Shown here piece after piece: positions 8,046-15,892 of a stretch of 64,000 bases of DNA. Within the stretch, counting starts at the first letter, position 1. Each line of letters begins with the position of its first letter. The notes under the pieces are model-generated. The model made no database searches. It saw only the letters and a program-made list of their open reading frames with translations, and was not told where the DNA came from. The translations under genes were made by a program, and so were the position numbers. Where the stretch lies: NCBI RefSeq assembly GCF_003351025.1, contig NZ_QPCG01000008.1, positions 62,001-126,000 on the forward strand, written 5' to 3'. This DNA comes from Mucilaginibacter endophyticus. Its GTDB lineage: Bacteria; Bacteroidota; Bacteroidia; Sphingobacteriales; Sphingobacteriaceae.

Positions 8046-9038
8046 TTACAGCCGTACAATCATTTTCCCTTCGTTTTTTCCCTCGAATAACCCGATAAAG
8101 GCTTCAGGAAGTTTATCAAAACCATCCATAATTGTTTCGGCGTAATGTAGTCGTCCCGCTGTTAGCCATTGTTGCAGTTGATGAATGCCTTCGTTAAAGC
8201 AGGCTTTATAATCTGCAATAAGAAAGCCGCGGATCAATAGTTTTTTGTACACAACAAGTGGCAATAACCGCACACCTGTTTCGGGAGCTGTATCATTATA
8301 ACTGGCTATTGAACCACATACCACCACCCGTCCATAATCATTCATGGTGCTGATCACTGCATCTGAAATAATACCACCTACGTTATCAAAATAAACATCT
8401 GTACCATCCGGACAGAGATTGGCCAGGGCGGTTCCAATATCGGGACTAGTTTTATAATTGATCCCACCGTCAAAACCCAATTTAGATCGCATCCACTCAA
8501 CCTTCTCATTACTGCCTGCAATGCCAATTACCCGGCAGCCCATCAACTTACCTATTTGTCCGGCGATGCTTCCCACTGCCCCGGCCGCTCCCGAAACTAC
8601 CAGCGTTTCGCCGGGTTTAGGTTGGCCGATGTCCGTTAGCGCGAAGTATGCCGAAAGCCCCGTTGAGCCCAGGATGCCGAGATAACTACTCAACGGAAGC
8701 CTGTTATTGTTTATTAAAGTTAAGCCTTCACCGTCGTAAAGCAGGTAATCGCGCCATTCCAGGAAGCCAAGCACTTTATCACCTGGTTTAAAGTCTGGAC
8801 GTGCTGAGTCAATTACTTCCGCTACCGCGCGTGAATACATTACATCGCCGGTAATGAGGGGCGGTTTATGCCCTCCTGCCATTTTAGCCCGAAGATAAGG
8901 ATCAACAGAAATGTATAGGGTTTTGAGCAATACTTCGCCGGTTTTCATGGCGGGCAGTTCTTCAAAATCAATGTTGAAGTTGGCCTCCCTCGGCATTCCT
9001 TCCGGCAGGGAGGCCAGCCTGATTAATTTGCTTTTCAT
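8046..9038 (-). CDS. NADP-dependent oxidoreductase (zinc-free MDR, CurA/prostaglandin-reductase type)
   Basis: A 330-residue medium-chain dehydrogenase/reductase. It has the NADP-binding motif VSGAAGAVGSIAGQIGKL in the middle and lacks structural and catalytic zinc cysteines, as in the leukotriene B4/curcumin reductase branch that reduces alpha,beta-unsaturated ketones and aldehydes. Its ATG overlaps the stop codon of the SRPBCC gene by one base (TGATG), so the two are co-translated. The pair is divergent from a LysR regulator, which probably controls it. Confidence 0.9.
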   Translation of the reverse strand: MKSKLIRLASLPEGMPREANFNIDFEELPAMKTGEVLLKTLYISVDPYLRAKMAGGHKPPLITGDVMYSRAVAEVIDSARPDFKPGDKVLGFLEWRDYLLYDGEGLTLINNNRLPLSSYLGILGSTGLSAYFALTDIGQPKPGETLVVSGAAGAVGSIAGQIGKLMGCRVIGIAGSNEKVEWMRSKLGFDGGINYKTSPDIGTALANLCPDGTDVYFDNVGGIISDAVISTMNDYGRVVVCGSIASYNDTAPETGVRLLPLVVYKKLLIRGFLIADYKACFNEGIHQLQQWLTAGRLHYAETIMDGFDKLPEAFIGLFEGKNEGKMIVRL

Positions 9039-9589
9039 CAGATACCATATTTTCCGGTAAGCGCTTTATGTTCGATGCTTTTTGCGAAAAGCGGGGTTTC
9101 CTCATGATTGTGCAGATCGGAAGCTGCCTGGCGGGAAGTCGCTGCCTGAGCCAAAGTAACACCGTGTTCTTCAATGAAAGCTAAAAATTCGGGAGTGGCG
9201 GTAGCATGGATCTCATTGGTGTATTCGCAAGTATTTGCATCAATTGCCTTGGCTTTAAGTTCCCAGAGTACTTGCACTTTGCTGTGGCCGCTTTTACCAA
9301 ATACATCAGATACCGACAGCATCCGGCAATAATCAGGTCGGTATTCGGTGGCTACATAATGCTGTATCACCATCGCGTCGCCAATCATTTCCACGTTGAT
9401 AGACATGGGCTGTCCGTCATAAGTGCGGGTAAAGCCGGCCGCGATATGGTTAACCGAGCATTTTTGATATTCAGCATCGGGCAGGTTAAAGAGCCAGTCG
9501 GCAATGTTTACTTTTTCGATTGGAGCGTTAATAGTGGCTTTTACTACAGAGTGAGATAAAGCGTTTGCGGGAGTTTGTTGAATTTCCAT
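9038..9589 (-). CDS. SRPBCC-like protein upstream of an MDR oxidoreductase
   Basis: A 183-residue protein. Its N-terminal half (SVVKATINAPIEKVNIADWL, then IAAGFTRTYDG) has the pattern of START/SRPBCC ligand-binding folds, but similarity is weak. The C-terminal third is predicted helical. It is the first gene of an operon with the oxidoreductase (TGATG overlap), and the LysR gene lies divergently 470 bases away. It may bind the ligand or product of the reductase, which is inference. A plain hypothetical protein is the alternative. Confidence 0.72.
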   Translation of the reverse strand: MEIQQTPANALSHSVVKATINAPIEKVNIADWLFNLPDAEYQKCSVNHIAAGFTRTYDGQPMSINVEMIGDAMVIQHYVATEYRPDYCRMLSVSDVFGKSGHSKVQVLWELKAKAIDANTCEYTNEIHATATPEFLAFIEEHGVTLAQAATSRQAASDLHNHEETPLFAKSIEHKALTGKYGI

Positions 9590-9730
9590 GATCTTATTGT
9601 TTTGATTTGTTGAACCAAAGGTCAGCGATAAAACTTAATCGTCTAAACTCATTTTTTCTATGTAATTCATTGATAAAACCGATTATGAAAATGAATCACT
9701 ATCTTTAGAAGCTGTTAAAAGCATATAGAA

Positions 9731-10012
9731 GCCGTCATTGCGGGTACCCGTCAGGTGCGCCCTTAAAAAAATGGAATGACGTACAAATAAGAATGTATTG
9801 TTCTGATTTTGCAGTTATGGTGCGTAGGCCTGCGTTAGGGATTGCAGTGTAAAGCCCACAGCGTGTGTAGGGATGTGGGTTGGAAAAGCGAGGACTTGCA
9901 ACGGAAAGCCCGGGCCGCAGGTAACGCCCAAATTGACAACAAAATCAAAAAAATACATCTAATAATCAAATTCTTACAATTCGTCGTCATAGGAGACGAA
10001 GCAATGACGAGC
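9731..10012. repeat. MITE-like composite element with inverted CGTCATTGC ends
   Basis: The left end CGTCATTGC (9733-9741) is matched by GCAATGACG (10001-10009) at the right end, the same end sequence as in the element at 45749-45844. The interior carries the structured block at 9821-9930. No transposase and no obvious target duplication were seen. Confidence 0.6.
9821..9930 (+). other. Structured, RNA-like repeat block
   Basis: Two related submotifs repeat inside the block: GGGATTGCAGTGTAAAGCCC (9838-9857) and GGACTTGCAACGGAAAGCCC (9892-9911). Between them CCCACA (9855-9860) pairs with TGTGGG (9874-9879). The outer parts GGCCTGCGTTA and CCGCAGGTAACGCC can pair through CCTGCG/CGCAGG. I recall similar sequences between genes in other Bacteroidota but cannot name an RNA family. 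It may be a mobile repeat rather than a functional RNA. Strand is arbitrary. Confidence 0.45.
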
Positions 10013-10059
10013 ATGATATAGCAGTTTTATTTAACCGTTTTTAAACAGTTTCTTAGTTT

Positions 10060-10968
10060 ATGGAACTTCGCCAATTGAAATACTTTATTAAAGCTGCCGA
10101 ACTGCAAAACTTTACCGACGCGGCTGCGGCAGTGTTTATAACTCAAAGCACACTTTCGCAACAGATTAAACAACTGGAAGATGAACTGCAGCTACCATTA
10201 TTTGACCGTGTAGCCAAGCGGGTGCGCCTTACCGAAGCGGGCAAGTTCTTTTTGCCGTATGCGCAAAAAACGATTAGGGAGGCCGAGGATGGGCGTGATA
10301 TGCTCAAAGACCTTATGAACCTGCAAAGCGGCACGCTTACTGTTGGCACTACGTACGGGCTCACCAATTTGCTTACCAAAGCTGTGTTGGATTTCAGTGC
10401 TAAATATCCCGATATTAAACTACAGATAGGGTTTGGTACCACGCAGGACCTCATCGCGCAGTTAGAACAAGGCAAGCTGGATATGATGCTGTCTTTTATG
10501 CCTGAGCAGGAAACGCCTTCCGTTCAATCTGAAAAGATCTTTTCTTCCTGCCTTGCGCTCATTGTTCATTCAGGTCATCCGCTGGCGCAAATGAAGCAGG
10601 TAAACCTCCGGCAGCTTAACGAGATTCCGTTGTTATTACCATCCGCTGGTTATAGTATCCGTAATTACCTTGATAGCGTGTTGCAAAAGCATCATGTAAT
10701 GCCTAACGTAAAAATGGAGGTTAATGACATCCATATGTTGCTGCAATTAGTTGATACGGGTAGGTGGGCAACAGTGCTCATGGGCTCATCGGCTTTCAAT
10801 CATCCCGGTTTACAAGCCGTCAAGATCACCGGCGCAGGAATGACCCGCGAAGCCACAATTGCCTGGCCCAGGAATGCTTACCGCAAGCGTTCGGCCCTGG
10901 CACTTGCAAAAAGCCTTGCGGCCTACGCTACCGACTATCATGTAAATGAAAAGGGTGTTCCGGCGTAA
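10060..10968 (+). CDS. LysR-family transcriptional regulator
   Basis: A 302-residue LTTR. The N-terminal winged helix-turn-helix is textbook (MELRQLKYFIKAAELQNFTD, then TQSTLSQQIKQLEDELQLPL, then R..LTEAG), followed by a periplasmic-binding-protein-like effector domain from about residue 90. The CynR/CbbR-like branch is most similar by eye. It is divergent from the SRPBCC/oxidoreductase operon, the usual arrangement between an LTTR and its target. The ligand is unknown. Confidence 0.93.
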   Translation: MELRQLKYFIKAAELQNFTDAAAAVFITQSTLSQQIKQLEDELQLPLFDRVAKRVRLTEAGKFFLPYAQKTIREAEDGRDMLKDLMNLQSGTLTVGTTYGLTNLLTKAVLDFSAKYPDIKLQIGFGTTQDLIAQLEQGKLDMMLSFMPEQETPSVQSEKIFSSCLALIVHSGHPLAQMKQVNLRQLNEIPLLLPSAGYSIRNYLDSVLQKHHVMPNVKMEVNDIHMLLQLVDTGRWATVLMGSSAFNHPGLQAVKITGAGMTREATIAWPRNAYRKRSALALAKSLAAYATDYHVNEKGVPA

Positions 10969-11032
10969 ATGCCACGGGGGATCGGTCGATTAGCAAGTAT
11001 TCAAATCGATATAAATCGTTACATTGGACTTA

Positions 11033-12043
11033 ATGAAGCACTATTTGTCGCGGGTAGCCGTCTTGATATTTTTGTTTGTATTTGCCGGCAATTTAAAGGC
11101 GCAGGTAAAACCAAATTACTACACCGATTATCACGTGCACCTGCAGGACTCTGCCACGGTACAATTGGGATTTCGCATGCTAAAGGCTTTTCATCTGAAA
11201 GCTACCAGGTCAGATTCGCTTTGCTTTGATGCCGATACTATCATCGGGCGACTTGATAAGGCCAAGTTTCATTCGGCCTGGATCATATCAAATGCATATT
11301 GGTTCGGCTCGCCGGCTACGCCTGTGAAAAATGAATACCAGGAAGTAAAAAAGCAGAACGACTGGATAGCCGCGCAAGCCGCACAGTACCCTGACAGGTT
11401 GAAAGCTTTTATGAGTGTTAACCCGCTAAAACCCTACGCCATAAAAGAGATTGAACGTTGCGCGGTCACCAAGCGTTTTACCGGTCTCAAGCTTCACTTT
11501 GCCAATAGTAAGATTAACCTTTTTGATAAGGCCCAGGTTAAGCGGTTGCAAAAGGTTTTTGCTGTTGCCAATAAATACAAGCTGCTTTTGCTTGTTCATT
11601 TCCGTAGCAGTCAAAAGTGGGACGGTGCGGCAAACACTGAAATACTGTTAAAGCAAATACTGCCTTTTGCAACAAATACTAAAGTGGTTATCGCTCACAT
11701 GGCAGATTGGGGTGGGTATGACAGGCAATCGGATAAATCACTGAGGCTTATAGCTGCCTATTTACATTCAAATAAAGAGCCTGGGCCTAATTTATATCTC
11801 GATGTCAGTGCTGTTTTTCCGCTCGATGAAAATAATAACCATACCAAATCCGTCAAAAGGAATACAACCTGGCGCCCGCTCATTGCGCTTAAAAAACAAA
11901 TCAAAAAAATTGGCACAGATCACATCGTATTCGGAACGGATTGGCCTTTAATAGATATCGGCCCTTATATGGAGATGCTGAACAAAAACTTAGGAGAGCA
12001 GAATACTCAGCAGATATTGAATACACGGGTGGTTGCTGACTGA
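11033..12043 (+). CDS. Secreted amidohydrolase-family metal-dependent hydrolase
   Basis: A 336-residue TIM-barrel hydrolase with a signal peptide (about residues 1-22, LKA-Q). Metal-ligand motifs appear in order: YHVHL (HxH) near the mature N-terminus, LLVHFRS, VVIAHMADWGG and IVFGTDWPLID with the terminal Asp. This is the Amidohydrolase_2 (ACMSD-like) pattern. I chose the ATG at 11033; a TTG at 11024 adds three residues. Periplasmic export sets it apart from most cytosolic relatives. The substrate is unknown. An inverted repeat at 12074-12102 follows. Confidence 0.85.
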   Translation: MKHYLSRVAVLIFLFVFAGNLKAQVKPNYYTDYHVHLQDSATVQLGFRMLKAFHLKATRSDSLCFDADTIIGRLDKAKFHSAWIISNAYWFGSPATPVKNEYQEVKKQNDWIAAQAAQYPDRLKAFMSVNPLKPYAIKEIERCAVTKRFTGLKLHFANSKINLFDKAQVKRLQKVFAVANKYKLLLLVHFRSSQKWDGAANTEILLKQILPFATNTKVVIAHMADWGGYDRQSDKSLRLIAAYLHSNKEPGPNLYLDVSAVFPLDENNNHTKSVKRNTTWRPLIALKKQIKKIGTDHIVFGTDWPLIDIGPYMEMLNKNLGEQNTQQILNTRVVAD

Positions 12044-12073
12044 AGATTATTAATAGGCTGTCCAGGTCTACTC

Positions 12074-12102
12074 GCTGTCCGAAGTCTCTGACTTCGAACA
12101 GC
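12074..12102. terminator. Candidate shared terminator between convergent genes
   Basis: GCTGTCCGAAGT pairs imperfectly with ACTTCGAACAGC around CTCTG in the 74-base gap between the amidohydrolase and DUF3999 genes. There is no strong T-run, so it may instead be a small palindromic repeat. Confidence 0.45.
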
Positions 12103-12117
12103 AGAGTTCACGTGCAC

Positions 12118-13350
12118 TCAATTATCCCCTTCCTTCTTCTTCACCTCCTTAGTCATCTTCAAAGTCAAAAACAACAGCAACCCTAATGATACTATGATGG
12201 CAACCCAGATCAACACCGTGTAATCTTTACCAGCTGGTTTCACCGCCGCCGTGTAGCCGGTGTTTTTAACAGCAGCTTCATGTTTAATAACGGGTGTGTT
12301 GCCACGGATGCTATCAGCAAAAAATTTCAGGTCGTATTCGGGTGCTTGTGCCAATGAGTCCCCTACCAGGAACTGGTAGCTTTGTTTGGCTTCCAAATAG
12401 CTGATCAGGTATTCGTCGGATTGAAAAGCTTTAATCTCACCAATGCTCAGCGGCTGGTTATCGCCATTGCTGATTTCAATTAGCAGGTGATTTGTTTTCG
12501 CGGCGATCAGCAGGTCGGGATCTTTATCTGACGATAATTCTGATTCGCTAATCAATTCTTTGCCATTGTTCACAAACTGGTAAACCGCGACGACGCGTTT
12601 ATAATACCTCGGCGCGATGATATTGAAATGCAGCTTATTTACCTGGTAGTTATCATTTAGCTTAACATCAATAAATGTAGCTTTATTGCTATCTGCACGG
12701 ATAACATTTACAGGCGCGATGGGAGTATAACTTTGCGCTGCCGAGGCGTATTCGGTATAAATGCCGGCCTGCAAAAATTTAACAGGGTTCTTATTCTTAT
12801 CGTTTACCTGGATTTTTAAATAGCGGTAATTACTTGCCGGGAAGGATAGTAATTGTAAGTAGGTGCCTTCGCTGTTTTGTATAGCTTCCTGCAGCGGAAT
12901 GTCTTCCTGGATAGCAAACCACTGGTTAAGATTATCACTACCCAGCAGGTTCACTTTGCGTTTTACAGCCGTGTTTTGTAACCTGATCCAAAGGCGGTCG
13001 AGCACCAGGGCGGTTTTGTTTTCGATGATAAAAACGGTACTGGTATCGGTTTTAGGCGTGTTGCTGATCTCCGGAAAAACAACAAAGCTTTTCTGGCTTT
13101 TTTGCGGCAGGCTCCCGGCTTGTATGTAAGGCACAAAATTGCCTTTAGAATCGGCAATGCGAATATCCGAAAGATCGACTTTTGCCTTGGCTACCAGCGC
13201 AGGTTGCAGGCCAATACGGTAAAAGCCGGTGCTGTCAATGTTTTGCAGCGCGGCCTTATATTTAAAGTTTTTTTGTGCCGATGCCGGTAATACAATGCCG
13301 CAAAGCAGCAGTGTAAAAAGCGTTAGCTTATTCAGGTTTTTTAGCTTCAT
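12118..13350 (-). CDS. DUF3999 family protein, signal peptide and C-terminal membrane anchor
   Basis: A 410-residue envelope protein. The signal peptide covers about residues 5-25 (ASA-Q). A large beta-rich domain follows, recognisable as DUF3999 by LQNIDSTGFYRIGL and the metric DRLWIRLQN. One transmembrane helix sits close to the C-terminus (VLIWVAIIVSLGLLLFL) before a Lys/Glu-rich tail. The ATG at 13350 lies inside the upstream DUF2339 gene, overlapping it by 23 bases. DUF2339 and DUF3999 proteins are found side by side in many genomes, so they probably act together in the envelope. Function is unknown. Confidence 0.85.
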   Translation of the reverse strand: MKLKNLNKLTLFTLLLCGIVLPASAQKNFKYKAALQNIDSTGFYRIGLQPALVAKAKVDLSDIRIADSKGNFVPYIQAGSLPQKSQKSFVVFPEISNTPKTDTSTVFIIENKTALVLDRLWIRLQNTAVKRKVNLLGSDNLNQWFAIQEDIPLQEAIQNSEGTYLQLLSFPASNYRYLKIQVNDKNKNPVKFLQAGIYTEYASAAQSYTPIAPVNVIRADSNKATFIDVKLNDNYQVNKLHFNIIAPRYYKRVVAVYQFVNNGKELISESELSSDKDPDLLIAAKTNHLLIEISNGDNQPLSIGEIKAFQSDEYLISYLEAKQSYQFLVGDSLAQAPEYDLKFFADSIRGNTPVIKHEAAVKNTGYTAAVKPAGKDYTVLIWVAIIVSLGLLLFLTLKMTKEVKKKEGDN

Positions 13351-15736
13351 CTGTAGCTGTGTTTTTTTTATCCTTTTGATAGATGAATGAAACAATAAGC
13401 AGCAAAATACCCAGGCAAAAGAAAGCCGCTATCTTGCCCCATATCGGGATGTTCTTGATATCAAACAAAAATAATTTGAGCAATGTAATGGAGAACAACG
13501 TTAATGAAGCCACGCGCATAGCCCGCTGTTTATGTTTCATTCCCAGCCACATCAACGCGAAGGAAAGCAGGCCCCAAAGTATAGGTAGACCGGTTTTAAT
13601 ATAAACCGTTTCTATCCTGTCAATAGAATTTACCTTGTTGTAAAATAACAGGTTGCTCATCAGGCTTACTTCAAGGCTTAAAAATACTACAATACCAACA
13701 CTCAATACCCAGGTGAATATAGTTATGACGCCAGCTTTTTCATTTTTACGGGTTAACGCGATAACGCGGTATAACAGTAACCCGCTAAATATTGCGCCTA
13801 CCCAGTGTACCATGAAATGGGCAGCCGGTACTTTACCCGTTTCGAGCATAACATGCTGCAGATTAAAAAACAGCGGTGTTAACAACAGGTAAACGGTAAT
13901 GCAGGCTAACAGCAAACCAAGTTTCAGGTTATCGGTAAAGTTGATAACGGCTATTTTGAATGATACCACGTAGTAAATAAATACAAATACAGGTGTATAA
14001 ACCATCATGTATAAAATATTCAGATCGGTGTACGGGAACCTGGTTATGAATTGATGGTTGATCTCCAGTAAGCCGCTTAAATATAACAAGACAAGCCCGG
14101 TAATACTGAAAACGCGTTTATCTACCTTAAACCTGCCGGTTGCTTCAGTTGTATCTTTAAACATTAATACCGCGATTAGGAATGAGCCGACTGCTGCGCA
14201 AAGTGTAGTAATGAAGCCTTTATTGGCAATAACGGTAAGCGTTACATTGGTGTTGCCATAAATTTGCTCCCAATCCATCAATAAGCTTAACAGCATCGCT
14301 ATCCACAGCAATAATGAAGTGTATCTCATTAAATTGATGTTTGACTTTTGGTAAAGCCAGTATAGCAATACCGCTTCCGACGCCCAGAATATCGTAATGC
14401 TATGCCCATGCAGTTGTATCGGGGCTGCCAGCGAAATAAATGTGAGGGTAATACCGATAAGTAAGTAAAGGATATTGGTATCTACCTTACGGTTTCGGAA
14501 CAAGATGTATGATAACACCAGGTTTACTACAGCCAGGCTTACGCAAAACAAGCCACGATATTGCTCATCATGCATCATGGTTAAGAGGTATAACCCTGTA
14601 GCAAAATATAACCCTGTATTGAGCAGCAGGATGCTAAAATCCGACGCGATGAATTTCTTGTTTTCGCGTACGTTGTTGGCCACGTTTACGGCAAAGTACA
14701 ACGCGTAAAATATACTGGCGAAAACAAAACCCACATGATAAGTAGGTGCGGTAAGGGTATAAAGCACGGTCGAAAAAACAATAACCGTAAACCCGAATGA
14801 TACAATATTAAGCACCCGCCAAGCTTTGTAATAAGCAATAATGAGCAGCCCCGTATTTAATATGAGCAGGTAAATGAACAATCCATTATAATTGGCGCTG
14901 CCATTACTTGCCATAAAAGGACTGGCAAAGCCGCCAACCAGGGCAATCACCGCCAGTTCCTGCTTGTCATATAATAAAGAAAGCACCACCGCGAAAATGG
15001 TGATGATAATTAAAATGATGAATGCAGTTGTTTGGCCAAACAAGTGAAACTGCTGAAAGGCCAGCGTTATGGTAAAGTAAAATACAGCCAGGCCGCCGCC
15101 TACCAGCACCGAGCTAAAGGCTTTATAGCTGTTGCGGAGCATATGGGCAACGCCTATTAAAATACCGCCGCAAACTATGCCTATGCCTACGCGGCCAACT
15201 AAACCTATCCAGTCGTTATCAATAGCGTATTTTACAAAGAAACCTATGGCCAGTACCAGTATGGCTATACCTATTTTATTGACCAGGTTTTCGCCGATGA
15301 ATTTCTCCAGATCGGGATGGCGCTCGAAGAAGGAAGGTTTTGGCGTTATAGGTTTTATAGGCTCATAATCGCGTGTTTTTACCGGGCGATTGATGATTGA
15401 AAAACTATCTTCAATAACCTCAGGCTGCCTTTCAACTTTTGGACTCGTAACAGGTTCTGGTTTTATCTCTGCTTCAACAGGTGGTTGTGGGGTTTCAACA
15501 ACGGGCTCAGGTATAACCGGAGCAACAGGAGGAGGCGGAGTGATAACAGGTGCCGATGCTTCTGCTTTTTTTACGTCTTCGGTAACCGGAGGCCGGGTTA
15601 TCTTCAGTTTTTCAATAATCTCCTTTAGTTCGAATATTCTAAATTCAAGTTCCCTGATCTTATTGTTTAAACTGCCCTTGTGATTAAGCATCATGATAAT
15701 GACAATCACCAGTAAAAAGACGGCTAATACATCCAT
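13328..15736 (-). CDS. DUF2339 polytopic membrane protein
   Basis: An 802-residue protein. One N-terminal helix (residues 1-16) is followed by a short coiled coil (about 22-45), a Pro/Glu/Val-rich linker (about 48-110), and then more than twenty closely packed hydrophobic helices to the end. This is the layout of the DUF2339 family. The start is the ATG at 15736; the frame extends further upstream but the hydrophobic N-terminus fits here. It is the first gene of a two-gene operon with DUF3999. No enzymatic motif is evident, and the role is unknown. Confidence 0.88.
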   Translation of the reverse strand: MDVLAVFLLVIVIIMMLNHKGSLNNKIRELEFRIFELKEIIEKLKITRPPVTEDVKKAEASAPVITPPPPVAPVIPEPVVETPQPPVEAEIKPEPVTSPKVERQPEVIEDSFSIINRPVKTRDYEPIKPITPKPSFFERHPDLEKFIGENLVNKIGIAILVLAIGFFVKYAIDNDWIGLVGRVGIGIVCGGILIGVAHMLRNSYKAFSSVLVGGGLAVFYFTITLAFQQFHLFGQTTAFIILIIITIFAVVLSLLYDKQELAVIALVGGFASPFMASNGSANYNGLFIYLLILNTGLLIIAYYKAWRVLNIVSFGFTVIVFSTVLYTLTAPTYHVGFVFASIFYALYFAVNVANNVRENKKFIASDFSILLLNTGLYFATGLYLLTMMHDEQYRGLFCVSLAVVNLVLSYILFRNRKVDTNILYLLIGITLTFISLAAPIQLHGHSITIFWASEAVLLYWLYQKSNINLMRYTSLLLWIAMLLSLLMDWEQIYGNTNVTLTVIANKGFITTLCAAVGSFLIAVLMFKDTTEATGRFKVDKRVFSITGLVLLYLSGLLEINHQFITRFPYTDLNILYMMVYTPVFVFIYYVVSFKIAVINFTDNLKLGLLLACITVYLLLTPLFFNLQHVMLETGKVPAAHFMVHWVGAIFSGLLLYRVIALTRKNEKAGVITIFTWVLSVGIVVFLSLEVSLMSNLLFYNKVNSIDRIETVYIKTGLPILWGLLSFALMWLGMKHKQRAMRVASLTLFSITLLKLFLFDIKNIPIWGKIAAFFCLGILLLIVSFIYQKDKKNTATDEAKKPE

Positions 15737-15892
15737 AGTTTTAGGTTTGTAAAAAATAAAGATAAAGGAATTATGAAATAATCCACTATCTGCGGGGTTA
15801 ATCAATAAGCAAACTCCATATGAAATAATGCGGCTTTAATTGTAATTTAGCTGTGCAGGCAATTGCCAATCACCTATAAACCACACTATTTC

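Larger units (their letters stand above)
9590..10059. other. Divergent intergenic region carrying a composite repeat
   Basis: The space between the SRPBCC and LysR genes is mostly a composite element (9731-10012). It must also hold the promoters of both genes; GACCTTTG at about 9627 on the minus strand is a partial -7 match. No gene was recognised. Confidence 0.6.

Noticed and set aside
10969..11229. An 86-codon frame directly after the LysR gene
   Set aside because: It overlaps the amidohydrolase signal peptide and metal motif in another frame, has a mixed composition and no domain.
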